The notes beneath the pieces are model-generated. The model made no database searches and had not been told where the DNA came from. It worked only from the letters and a program-made list of their open reading frames with translations. Shown here in pieces: positions 27,899 through 35,623 of a stretch of 64,000 bases of DNA. Origin of the DNA: Pseudarthrobacter defluvii (GTDB lineage Bacteria; Actinomycetota; Actinomycetes; Actinomycetales; Micrococcaceae); contig NZ_CP066362.1 in NCBI RefSeq assembly GCF_030323865.1, positions 4,030,001-4,094,000 of the forward strand, in the 5' to 3' direction. Numbering within the stretch: position 1 is the stretch's first letter; every line of letters starts with the position of its first letter. The translations under genes were made by a program, and so were the position numbers.

Positions 27899-28819
27899 AT
27901 GAAGCCCATAAGAATCCTGCTCGCTGCCTGCCTGCTTTTCGCCTGGCAGGCCGGCCCTGCTCATGCGGACACCGAAACAGGGCCGTTGCCCAGTGCCGGG
28001 GGTTTGGGCAACGACATCTCCTGGCCCCAATGCGGCGCGGATCTTCCTGCACCCCCTGCCTTCGCGATCGTGGGCGTGAACGGCGGCCGGCCGGATACAG
28101 CCAACCCGTGCTTGTCGGACCAGCTGGCCTGGGCCGACAAAAGCGCGCTCTCGGCAGGAGGGACGCCGGCGGCCGTGTATGTGAACACGGCCGCAACAGG
28201 TCCTGTTGAAACACTGTGGTGGCCTGCAGAGAACACCTATCGGAACGCTGCTGTCAGCAACCCCTACGGGCAATGCGATGGCACTGCCTCCCCGGCCTGC
28301 GCTTACGTGCACGGCTACGGGATGGCCGTCAACGCGGCTGGCATCCTGCAGGAAGCCGGGCACACCGTGGGCCACCGGATGTGGTGGCTGGATGTTGAAT
28401 TCGGAAACAGCTGGCTGTGGGACAAGGCGGTGAATGCAGCAGAACTGGAAGGCATGACGGCCTACCTGCAGGGCGCCGGAGCAGAAGTAGGGATCTATTC
28501 AACCGGGTATCAATTCAGCGAGATTGTGGGTGACGTCAGGCCCGGCAGCAACCTCGACAAACTTCAGAACTGGCTGGCGGGCGCCTATTCCGCAGAGTCG
28601 GCAGAGGAATATTGCGGGGCTTCACCTTTGACGCCAGGCGGAACTGTAACCACAACGCAGTTCACGGAAAACGACCTCGACTACAACTACCGGTGCCCCG
28701 CCGCTGTCCCCGCCCCGGCTCCACAGCCAGCCCCGCCGCCCGCTCCGGAACCTGCCCCGAAACCGGAAAACCCACGCTCAAATCCCTATGCTGAACTGCA
28801 CGCCGCGCAGATTTCATGA
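27899..28819 (+). CDS. Secreted protein with GH25-like TIM-barrel fold
   Basis: 306 aa. The signal peptide is about residues 1-23 (cleaved after AHA). A GH25-like core follows: NDISWPQCG with D39 near the start, and WWLDVEFGN with D165 and E167, the DxE pattern of GH25 muramidases. GIYSTGYQ and an active-site-like tryptophan follow. A Pro/Ala repeat (about 263-297) forms the tail, which may span or attach to the cell wall. Four or more cysteines could form disulfides. It may cut peptidoglycan, but the family includes inactive barrels. Convergent with the WXG100-linked hydrolase. Confidence 0.7.
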   Translation: MKPIRILLAACLLFAWQAGPAHADTETGPLPSAGGLGNDISWPQCGADLPAPPAFAIVGVNGGRPDTANPCLSDQLAWADKSALSAGGTPAAVYVNTAATGPVETLWWPAENTYRNAAVSNPYGQCDGTASPACAYVHGYGMAVNAAGILQEAGHTVGHRMWWLDVEFGNSWLWDKAVNAAELEGMTAYLQGAGAEVGIYSTGYQFSEIVGDVRPGSNLDKLQNWLAGAYSAESAEEYCGASPLTPGGTVTTTQFTENDLDYNYRCPAAVPAPAPQPAPPPAPEPAPKPENPRSNPYAELHAAQIS

Positions 28820-28846
28820 CTCCCCCGCCGGGAACAGTCACGGCCC

Positions 28847-30193
28847 CTACCGGGCACCCGGCTGCGGCCGCCCGGAAAAGGGGTCCCTGGGATCCTTGGG
28901 AACAGAGGGCGGCGGAGTCTTGGACAATGCAAAGCGGGTGGCGGTGGCAGCACCCCCGGCTCCGAGGACACTCCCAAGCACCGCCGTGGACTGGACCAGT
29001 GAGGGGTCTTTGCTGGCGCCCACCTGCCGGGCTGCCTCCTCATAGCCCGGGAGGCTGTGTCCGGGGCCCAACCCGGCATCTTCTCCCCCGCGCACGTAAA
29101 GGTCATTGTTCATGGTTACGGTGACCTGGTTCCTGGCGTCGCGGTTCGGCAAGCCATCGCTGCCGGGCACCCAGTCTGTTCGGTGCTCCAGGTGAAGGCT
29201 GCTGACATCGGGGGAAGGCATGATGCGCGAAACGGGCGACCCGGCGGTCAGGACGTATTTGAGCCGGTACTCCTTCCCCAAGGCCTCGTCAGCCGCCAGG
29301 TTCATGGCGTGGATACCGCCTTGGCTGTACCCCACAGCGACCACCTCCGCACCGGGTTCCGCACCCGCCTGCCGGAGCGACTGGATGACAGCTTCATTGA
29401 TCCGTTCCGAGCGGGCACCCATACCGTCTACGATTCCGCCCAAATCAAAAGGATTGGTCCCGCCATCGGATTCGTTCACCTGCGTTCCGGGAACAACAAC
29501 GACGTAGGCTTTTCCGGCGCCGGTATCCACTTCAATGACTTCGATGTAGCCGCTGCCGCGTGCCTCAATCATCCGTACCCGCTCAAGCAGCCCGGCGGGG
29601 CTCGCATCAAGATCGATGGAGATGGTTTCTTCCTGCGTGGCCGTTACGGGGCCCGTGCGCAGGGAAGGGATGTTCTCTTCAACCGCTGGCTTGATCGCGG
29701 GAAGGAGGATGACGGCATCTGCCACCAGCATTTCAGTGGCATCCCCGTTAAGGAATCCCGTCCGCCAGAAGTCCACGTGATTCTGGAGCTCCACGTCCGG
29801 ATCCGACAAACCCAGCCGCCACTTCAGGTGGGCAGCGGATTCGGCAATCTCATACTCGCGCCTGCAACTGCGCACCTGGCCGCTGATCCGCTGCAGTTCC
29901 AGGCGTACTGTCCGGACGGCATCCTTAGCCTCCCAAACGGCAATGAGGGCGGCGGTTCCCGTACTGCGCGGTCGGTTCTGGTGGGCACCGAGCTCCTGCC
30001 AGGCAGTGAAAAGCCCAGACTCGATGGCTGCGAGCCGCTCGGCCAGCCGATCGAGCTTTCCGGCCCCCACCTCCAGCTCCTCCAGCTGGACGGTAATGCC
30101 GCCCACCCCGCCGGAGACTGTGAGGTTGCCGTCCGGAGGTGGTGGCAAAACCTGGATGGGTCCTCCCGATCCGGAGGGCGTTGCGTCAGCCAT
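28847..30193 (-). CDS. Alpha/beta hydrolase with WXG-like helical N-terminus
   Basis: 448 aa from the ATG at 30193, chosen because it overlaps the upstream stop as TGATG. Residues 30-145 are predicted mostly helical with scattered Trp (FTAWQELG, WEAKDAVR), resembling ESX-associated WXG/LXG-like regions. An alpha/beta-hydrolase domain occupies about 185-395: nucleophile S290 in AVGYSQGG, acid D339 in HRTDWVP, base H378 in GPGHSLPGY. There is no signal peptide. The tail is Pro-rich. With the small partner upstream it looks like a substrate pair for type VII secretion, by analogy with PE-PPE hydrolases. The enzyme could instead be cytoplasmic. Confidence 0.75.
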   Translation of the reverse strand: MADATPSGSGGPIQVLPPPPDGNLTVSGGVGGITVQLEELEVGAGKLDRLAERLAAIESGLFTAWQELGAHQNRPRSTGTAALIAVWEAKDAVRTVRLELQRISGQVRSCRREYEIAESAAHLKWRLGLSDPDVELQNHVDFWRTGFLNGDATEMLVADAVILLPAIKPAVEENIPSLRTGPVTATQEETISIDLDASPAGLLERVRMIEARGSGYIEVIEVDTGAGKAYVVVVPGTQVNESDGGTNPFDLGGIVDGMGARSERINEAVIQSLRQAGAEPGAEVVAVGYSQGGIHAMNLAADEALGKEYRLKYVLTAGSPVSRIMPSPDVSSLHLEHRTDWVPGSDGLPNRDARNQVTVTMNNDLYVRGGEDAGLGPGHSLPGYEEAARQVGASKDPSLVQSTAVLGSVLGAGGAATATRFALSKTPPPSVPKDPRDPFSGRPQPGAR

Positions 30194-30495
30194 CAGCACC
30201 GGCCGTCAGGCGAACATTCGGAGGTCAATGCCGCGCGGGCATGTGCTGCCACGGCGGCAGAAGCTTCCAGGATCCGGTCCAAGGCCCTCCGTACGGCCAC
30301 CGCCTGCAAGGCGACAGATTCCCGGTAGGCCTGTCCCGCAGGCGACTGCCAGTCCTCCATCTGGATCTCATGGAATCCCGCAAGCACTTCTTCGGCACTG
30401 TGCGAGCACTGCGCCACCTTCCTGCCCACCTCCTGGACTTCCAGGCTGACGTCCTGCCCGCTGCCCCGTATCCCGTCCATCGATTCGTTCTCCAT
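30193..30495 (-). CDS. WXG100-like small helical protein
   Basis: 100 aa, no signal peptide. Two helical halves flank a turn reading EDWQSPAGQAYRE (W49-Q-S in place of W-x-G), the arrangement of actinobacterial WXG100/ESX-like proteins. Cys30 and two C-terminal cysteines (94 and 100) are extra. Its TGA overlaps the ATG of the hydrolase gene, so the two are made together and probably pair. No EccC or other ESX machinery is in the window. A role in type VII secretion is inference from shape and pairing. Confidence 0.65.
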   Translation of the reverse strand: MENESMDGIRGSGQDVSLEVQEVGRKVAQCSHSAEEVLAGFHEIQMEDWQSPAGQAYRESVALQAVAVRRALDRILEASAAVAAHARAALTSECSPDGRC

Positions 30496-30661
30496 GCTGC
30501 TTACCGTCGCGGTCTTCCCGGCCGGATGATCCGCCCCAACCCTGCCGCCACCAACGCTAGGGACGCTTCCCTGCCCGGGTAAGCACCGCCGTCGGCTATG
30601 TGGACAAGTAACGTGGGGGACGCGCTTAAGGCGGCGCCGGACTTCGTGAAAGAATCAGCAC

Positions 30662-32104
30662 ATGCCTGAAACTGCCGCCACAGCTGACACCCGCACGCCC
30701 TCAGGACGCCTGGCCCTCGCCGCGTCATCGGAAAATATCGCGCTTGGCCCCCTGGACGGCCGCTACCAGTCCGCCGTCGCGCCCCTGGTCGACTACCTGT
30801 CCGAGGCTGCGCTGAACCGAGACCGCGTGGCCGTCGAAGTGGAATGGCTGATCCACCTGACCAGCAACAATGTCCTGCCCGGCGCGGGCCGGCTGAGCGC
30901 GGAACAGCAGAGCCAACTCCGGGCCATCGTCACGGAGTTCGACGCCGCGTCCGTAGCGGAGCTGGGCGAGATCGAGGCCGTCACCGTCCACGATGTGAAG
31001 GCCGTGGAGTACTACATCGGCCGCCGGCTCCCGGCGATCGGGATCGAAAACCTGACCGCCATGGTCCACTTCGGCTGCACGTCCGAGGACATCAACAACC
31101 TCTCCTACGCACTCGGCGTCAAGGGTGCTGTGGAGGACGTGTGGCTGCCCGCGGCCCGCGCCCTGGTGGCACAGATCAGCAGGATGGCCGAGGACAACCG
31201 CGCCGTCCCGATGCTGTCCCGCACCCACGGCCAGCCCGCCACACCCACCACTTTGGGCAAGGAGCTGGCAGTCATCGCGCACCGCCTGACCCGCCAGCTG
31301 GACCGGATTGCCAAGACCGAATACCTGGGCAAGATCAACGGCGCCACCGGCACCTACGCCGCCCATGTGGCCTCCGTTCCCGGCGCCGACTGGGAGCAGG
31401 TGTCCAAGTCGTTCGTCGAGGGACTCGGCCTGACCTGGAACCCGCTGACCACGCAGATCGAGAGCCACGACTGGCAGGCGGAGCTGTACGCCGACGTGGC
31501 GCGCTTCAACCGCATCCTCCACAACGTCTGCACGGACATCTGGAGCTACATCTCCATCGGCTACTTCGCGCAGATCCCGGTGGCCGGCGCAACGGGGTCG
31601 TCCACCATGCCGCACAAGGTCAACCCCATCCGCTTCGAGAACGCCGAGGCCAACCTGGAGATCTCCAACGGCCTGCTGGACACCCTGGCTGCCACCCTGG
31701 TGACCTCCCGCTGGCAGCGCGACCTCACCGACTCCTCCAGTCAGCGCAACATCGGCGTGGCGTTCGGCCACTCCCTGCTGGCCCTCTCCAACGTGGCCAA
31801 GGGCCTTGACCGCCTGGACGTTGCCGAGGACGTCCTGGCCGCCGATCTGGACACCAACTGGGAGGTCCTGGGCGAGGCAATCCAGATGGTCATGCGCGCC
31901 GAGGCGATTGCCGGCGTCGAAGGCATGGAGAACCCCTACGAGCGCCTCAAGGACCTCACCCGCGGCCACCGCGTGGACGCGGCCCGCATGCAGGAGTTCG
32001 TGCAGGGCCTGGGCCTCTCGCCCGAGGCTGAGGCACGCCTCCTGGCCCTTACGCCCGGCAAGTACACGGGCATCGCGGACCAGCTGGTGGACCACCTGAA
32101 GTAA
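30662..32104 (+). CDS. purB: Adenylosuccinate lyase
   Basis: 480 aa. Cleaves SAICAR and adenylosuccinate in purine synthesis. The fumarase/aspartase superfamily signature SSTMPHKVNPIRFE holds the catalytic serine loop; HFGCTSEDINN and RTHGQPATPTTLGKEL carry the substrate and catalytic histidines. The length fits the longer class resembling the E. coli enzyme (about 456) rather than the 430-residue Bacillus type. A hairpin follows the gene. Confidence 0.96.
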   Translation: MPETAATADTRTPSGRLALAASSENIALGPLDGRYQSAVAPLVDYLSEAALNRDRVAVEVEWLIHLTSNNVLPGAGRLSAEQQSQLRAIVTEFDAASVAELGEIEAVTVHDVKAVEYYIGRRLPAIGIENLTAMVHFGCTSEDINNLSYALGVKGAVEDVWLPAARALVAQISRMAEDNRAVPMLSRTHGQPATPTTLGKELAVIAHRLTRQLDRIAKTEYLGKINGATGTYAAHVASVPGADWEQVSKSFVEGLGLTWNPLTTQIESHDWQAELYADVARFNRILHNVCTDIWSYISIGYFAQIPVAGATGSSTMPHKVNPIRFENAEANLEISNGLLDTLAATLVTSRWQRDLTDSSSQRNIGVAFGHSLLALSNVAKGLDRLDVAEDVLAADLDTNWEVLGEAIQMVMRAEAIAGVEGMENPYERLKDLTRGHRVDAARMQEFVQGLGLSPEAEARLLALTPGKYTGIADQLVDHLK

Positions 32105-32138
32105 GCCCGCACGCAGGGCAGGAAACGTACGACGGCGT

Positions 32139-32163
32139 CGCCGGGCTTCAAGAAGGCCCGGCG
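32139..32163 (+). terminator. Hairpin terminator after purB
   Basis: CGCCGGGC and GCCCGGCG form an 8-bp stem with a 9-base loop, 34 bp after the purB stop. No T run; it ends 33 bp before the phosphatase ATG. Confidence 0.55.
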
Positions 32164-32196
32164 CCTTCCGTGCGTTCGGGGTGGGAAACTGGGAAC

Positions 32197-32874
32197 ATGA
32201 AGTTGCTCCTGATCCGCCACGGCGAAACCCCAGGCAATGTACTGGGCCAACTGGATACCGACCACCCTGGGCCCGGTTTGACCGAACTGGGCGAACGCCA
32301 GGCCGAAGCCATGGCGCGGGCACTGGTAAACGAACGCATTGACGCGCTTTACGCCTCCACCCTGATCAGGACGCAGATCACCGCCGCGCCGCTGGCCCGG
32401 CTGCACACCCTCGATATTGAAGTCCTGGAGGGGCTGCACGAGATCGAGGCCGGGTCACTGGAGAAACTGACCGACCACGAAGCCCACAAGCGCTACATGG
32501 GGACCGTGATTTCCTGGGCTGCGGGCGACCTGGACCGCCGCATGCCCGCCGGGCCCGACGGCCATGCCTTCTTCGAGCGGTTCGACGCCGCCATCGCACA
32601 AGTGGTGGAACGGGCTGAACGGCAGCAGCACGGCACGGTTGCCGTCGTCAGCCATGGTGCCGCCATCCGCACCTGGGCAGGACTCCGGGCAGATGGCGCT
32701 GACCACGAGTTCGCCGCACGCCATGTCCTGGCCAACACCGGAATCGTCGCGCTGAAGGGAGATGTGGCTGCAGGTTGGACCCTGATCCATTGGGATGGAA
32801 GCCCCGTGGGTGGCCTTGCCCTGGCAGACCCGACGGCCGGGGATCCCACCGGACGCGACGTAGCGGCTCCCTAG
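32197..32874 (+). CDS. Histidine phosphatase family protein (phosphoglycerate-mutase-like)
   Basis: 225 aa from the ATG at 32197. The phospho-histidine motif LLIRHGETPGN is at the very start, with the second arginine in STLIRTQITA and second histidine in VVSHGAAIRTW. Substrates of this family range from sugar phosphates to phosphoproteins and cannot be chosen here. Its last four bases overlap the end of the convergent Ser/Thr kinase gene. Confidence 0.88.
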   Translation: MKLLLIRHGETPGNVLGQLDTDHPGPGLTELGERQAEAMARALVNERIDALYASTLIRTQITAAPLARLHTLDIEVLEGLHEIEAGSLEKLTDHEAHKRYMGTVISWAAGDLDRRMPAGPDGHAFFERFDAAIAQVVERAERQQHGTVAVVSHGAAIRTWAGLRADGADHEFAARHVLANTGIVALKGDVAAGWTLIHWDGSPVGGLALADPTAGDPTGRDVAAP

Positions 32875-33866
32875 GCCCGCTGCCGGCGGCGTCGGGGAGA
32901 GAGTGCCCGCGTCGCCGGACACGTCCCGGCACCCGTCTGGCCACGCTGGCCACACTGGCGCCCTTGGCTGTGCAGGGTGCGCTGGATACCTTGGCTGGAC
33001 GACGGTACCGCCGGAATCAGCTGTGCCGCCATCGCCGCGGCGGCTGCTGCCGTGGGACGTTCCGTGGCGTCCATCGCCGTTAGGGAACGCAGCAGGGCAG
33101 CCCAGTCACCCAGGGAATCCGGGATCTCGGGCGAGCGCAGGGTGCGGGCCACGAGGGATTCAACGGCGGTACCGGGAAAGGCCTTGGTGCCGGTGAGGAG
33201 TTCCAGCAGGACCAACCCCATGGCGTACACGTCCCAGGACGGCTCCGCTGCCCCGCCGGCGGCCTGCTCCGGGCTCATGTAGTGCACGGTTCCGGAAGAA
33301 ATTCCGGGTTCGGGAGCCGCCCCCGCCGTGGCTGCAATTCCAAAATCGATGATCCGGACGGGACTTCTCCGCAGGCCGCTCAGCATCAGGTTCGCCGGCT
33401 TGATGTCACGGTGCACAAGGCCGCTGGCGTGAAGGTGCGCGAGCGCCTCAAAAAGGCCGCGCGCCCAGCGCGCAACATCATCCGGCCGTGGGCTCTGCAG
33501 CCGGATGGTGTCGGCCAGGCTCGTTCCCAGCGCCAGTTCCTCCACCAGGAAGGGACGCCCGGCGTGGGTACCGCCGTCGGGCATAACGCCCTGCGCAGTG
33601 AGCCGCACAATCGAGGGGTGGGTGAGTCCGGCGAGGACCCCGGCTTCGTTTTGGATGCGCTGGTGCTGCTTGCGGCCGTTGCCGGCAGCCATCTTGACCG
33701 CAACATCGGGACCGCCCTCCAGGTCTACCGCCCGAAAGACTTCGGCAGCAGACCCGCGGCCCAGCCGTTCCCGAAGTTGCCAACGCCCGGCAACAGTGCC
33801 GTTTGAACGGGCTGGGAGCAGCGCAGCAGGGGACGTCGCAGCAACTGCAGTTTCCAGGAGGCTCAT
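32871..33866 (-). CDS. Serine/threonine protein kinase, soluble
   Basis: 331 aa. A complete kinase domain at about 28-285: Gly loop GRGSAAEVF, lysine K58 in VAVKMA, catalytic loop HRDIKPANLM with D154, DFG at 174-176, and GTVHYMSPEQAAGG for the activation/P+1 loop. There is no membrane segment and no PASTA domain; instead a Gln/Arg/Ser-rich tail of about 45 residues. Thus it is a cytoplasmic kinase, not PknB. Its ATG overlaps the stop of the small upstream gene (ATGA). Target unknown. Confidence 0.92.
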   Translation of the reverse strand: MSLLETAVAATSPAALLPARSNGTVAGRWQLRERLGRGSAAEVFRAVDLEGGPDVAVKMAAGNGRKQHQRIQNEAGVLAGLTHPSIVRLTAQGVMPDGGTHAGRPFLVEELALGTSLADTIRLQSPRPDDVARWARGLFEALAHLHASGLVHRDIKPANLMLSGLRRSPVRIIDFGIAATAGAAPEPGISSGTVHYMSPEQAAGGAAEPSWDVYAMGLVLLELLTGTKAFPGTAVESLVARTLRSPEIPDSLGDWAALLRSLTAMDATERPTAAAAAAMAAQLIPAVPSSSQGIQRTLHSQGRQCGQRGQTGAGTCPATRALSPRRRRQRA

Positions 33867-34180
33867 GCGGGGGAAACCACTGTGGCATGTCCCCGCCGGG
33901 GGTCAGTGGACCAGGCATCGAGCTGGAACCCGCAGCCGCAACGCCAGACGGGTGGAAGCTCAGTACCGACGGCATCGGCGGGTGCAAAGGTATAGCTCGC
34001 GGTTTCCAAGCCGACCGCAGGGGTCACGAGCTGCATCGGGGTGCCGCGGTGGACCGCGCATCCGCCCTGCGGCGCAGTGGTGCCGTCCAGGGTGGATGGG
34101 TTCAGGTCCAAGTGGCTGTCCAGGATTACAGCGCCCAGGCCGGGATCAGGCGGCGAAACTTCGGTGAAAGTAACCAACAC
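33863..34180 (-). CDS. Small cysteine-containing protein coupled to the kinase
   Basis: 105 aa from a GTG at 34180, which has GGAG eight bases upstream; a longer start (ATG 34207 or TTG 34216) is possible. No recognised domain. A mid-protein GGCAVH and a late WRCGCGF give three cysteines and a histidine, which could bind metal. It overlaps the kinase start by four bases and lies 76 bp downstream of the MarR gene, behind a 28-bp palindrome. It may be a regulator or substrate of the kinase; this is inferred from coupling only. Confidence 0.6.
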   Translation of the reverse strand: MLVTFTEVSPPDPGLGAVILDSHLDLNPSTLDGTTAPQGGCAVHRGTPMQLVTPAVGLETASYTFAPADAVGTELPPVWRCGCGFQLDAWSTDPRRGHATVVSPA

Positions 34181-34233
34181 ACTCACGACTCCGTTGGGAA
34201 GCAACATCAGGAACAATCGTAAGCTTACATATA

Positions 34234-34261
34234 ACTAGGCCAACTAGCTAGTCAGCCTAGT
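34234..34261. promoter_or_regulatory. 28-bp palindrome between MarR gene and the small-protein/kinase unit
   Basis: ACTAGGC (34234-34240) and GCCTAGT (34255-34261) flank the perfect ACTAGCTAGT (34243-34252), all centred at 34247.5. It contains CTAGGCCAACT, nearly the same as CTAGACCAACT at 34782-34792 upstream of marR. It may be a MarR operator, or a terminator for marR since it overlaps its stop codon. Confidence 0.55.
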
Positions 34262-34772
34262 GAACTTTTAGTTCTTCGCCTTCGTGCACCTGAAGCGACT
34301 GGGTCATGCGCTGGAGGAAATCGACAACGATGCGCGCTTCCTCCGCTGTCAGGCTTTCAGCAACCGTCATCATCCGCCGGTGCATGGCGCCAAGGGTTTC
34401 GCGCACCTCTTTGTCGGACTCGACCGTGGGAACCACCACCACGGAGCGGCGGTCGGAGGGATGCGGCTCACGACGTACATGGCCACTGCCCACCAGCCTG
34501 TCGATGAGCGAGGTGGTGGACGCGCTAGTAATATTGAGGAACTGGCTGAGATCCTTCGGCACAACCTGCTTGCCCGACGCCTGCACCCTCAGCAGGTAGC
34601 GCAGGGCAAGGATGTCCGTCTCCCCCATGCCCATGGAGTCCCTGGTGCTGCGGCGGATTTCCGTTTCAGCCGCCCGGTAGTCCCGGAGTGACTTCAGCAC
34701 GGCTGCACTGTAGTCCAGCTGCCCGTCGGGTCCGTACCAGTAGCCGGATCCCTCGTTGCCCGTAGAAACCAT
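34257..34772 (-). CDS. MarR family transcriptional regulator
   Basis: 171 aa. The winged helix is at about 52-125: DILALRYLLRVQ, then the recognition helix region LNITSASTTSLIDRLVGSGHVRREPHPSDRRSV, which carries the conserved wing DRR. Dimerisation helices lie at both ends. The ligand is probably a small phenolic or similar, but this cannot be told. It precedes the small-protein/kinase unit on the same strand, and related CTAGRCCAACT sequences occur in front of both, suggesting control of itself and of that unit. Confidence 0.87.
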   Translation of the reverse strand: MVSTGNEGSGYWYGPDGQLDYSAAVLKSLRDYRAAETEIRRSTRDSMGMGETDILALRYLLRVQASGKQVVPKDLSQFLNITSASTTSLIDRLVGSGHVRREPHPSDRRSVVVVPTVESDKEVRETLGAMHRRMMTVAESLTAEEARIVVDFLQRMTQSLQVHEGEELKVH

Positions 34773-34781
34773 GGGATCATT

Positions 34782-34792
34782 CTAGACCAACT
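34782..34792. promoter_or_regulatory. Second MarR-type site, upstream of marR
   Basis: CTAGACCAACT directly upstream of the MarR start (10 bp), followed on the plus strand by GATAACTAG. It matches 10 of 11 bases of the element inside the palindrome at 34234-34261. Confidence 0.45.
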
Positions 34793-34927
34793 GATAACTA
34801 GCCTGCCAAGTAAATTGCTTTGCCGCCTCCCACACACGTTAGCGAGGCCCTAACCGGCAGGAAACACCCACGTAACCGCCGGCGCCTAGCCTTGTCAGGC
34901 ATACCCCTCCGGCGAATCGAGGCAGTT

Positions 34928-35431
34928 ATGCAGACCAACCCCCGGCTGAACATCCGGCAGGTCCCCTGGTCCAACCCCGTAGGCGCGGACCTGCGCCATG
35001 CCCAGCAGGCCGAGCTGGACGCCCGCTTCGGCCGGCCCGACCATGAACCCGGCCCGCCGCCGTCGGGCGCCGACTGCGCTGTCTTCCTGGTGGCGTATGA
35101 CAAGGGTTCCGGACAACCCGTCGGCTGCGGCGGACTGCGGCTCCTGGATGGATCGACGGCGGAAATCAAGCGCCTCTACGTACTGCCGTACACGCGCGGC
35201 TCCGGCGTTGCCAGTTCGATCCTGGCCGCACTCGAGGCGGAGGCTTTCAGGCAGGGCATAACCCGGATCAAGGCGGAAGCCGGCTCGGCCCAGCCGGACG
35301 GCCGCAATTTCTACCGAAACTCCGGATTCGAGGCAATCCCCAACTTCGGGCCGTACATCGGAGTGGAACACTCTTCCTGCTACGCCAAGACCATCAACGC
35401 CCACAGCGCCGCGCAGACCGCCATGGCCTAG
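34928..35431 (+). CDS. GNAT family N-acetyltransferase
   Basis: 167 aa from the ATG at 34928, which has GAGG five bases upstream. The acetyl-CoA-binding core is AEIKRLYVLPYTRGSGVASSIL (R/Q-x-x-G-x-A/S pattern), followed by the helix ALEAEAFRQG and the terminal NFYRNSGFEAIPNFGPY. It is a single cytoplasmic domain; the substrate cannot be assigned. It is divergent from the MarR gene, so control by that regulator is possible. Confidence 0.87.
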   Translation: MQTNPRLNIRQVPWSNPVGADLRHAQQAELDARFGRPDHEPGPPPSGADCAVFLVAYDKGSGQPVGCGGLRLLDGSTAEIKRLYVLPYTRGSGVASSILAALEAEAFRQGITRIKAEAGSAQPDGRNFYRNSGFEAIPNFGPYIGVEHSSCYAKTINAHSAAQTAMA

Positions 35432-35527
35432 CGGGGCATCGGAGCCCAGGACTAACGTTCGCCCCCGGTTTACGCCGCGGGCCCCAGCCGTTTCCCCAAC
35501 TGGTTCAAAGTGGGCAGCCGGGCTGTT

Positions 35528-35540
35528 TATCGAATCGATA
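35528..35540. promoter_or_regulatory. Palindrome upstream of the Fe(III)-type ABC operon
   Basis: Perfect TATCGA-A-TCGATA, 84 bp before the solute-binding-protein GTG. It sits between CCGGGC (35518-35523) and GCCCGG (35550-35555), the latter followed by TTTTTG. The short palindrome could be an operator, and the longer arrangement could act as an attenuator-like hairpin. Confidence 0.4.
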
Positions 35541-35623
35541 GCTATAACGGCCCGGTTTTTGTCATGCCCGGCTATAGGCTGTGCGGACATGCTCCGATTC
35601 CAGTCCAGAAATGAGTCCTGATC

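Noticed and set aside
35518..35555. Riboswitch upstream of the Fe(III)-type importer
   Set aside because: The inverted CCGGGC/GCCCGG and inner palindrome are simple; I see no conserved aptamer such as a THI box.
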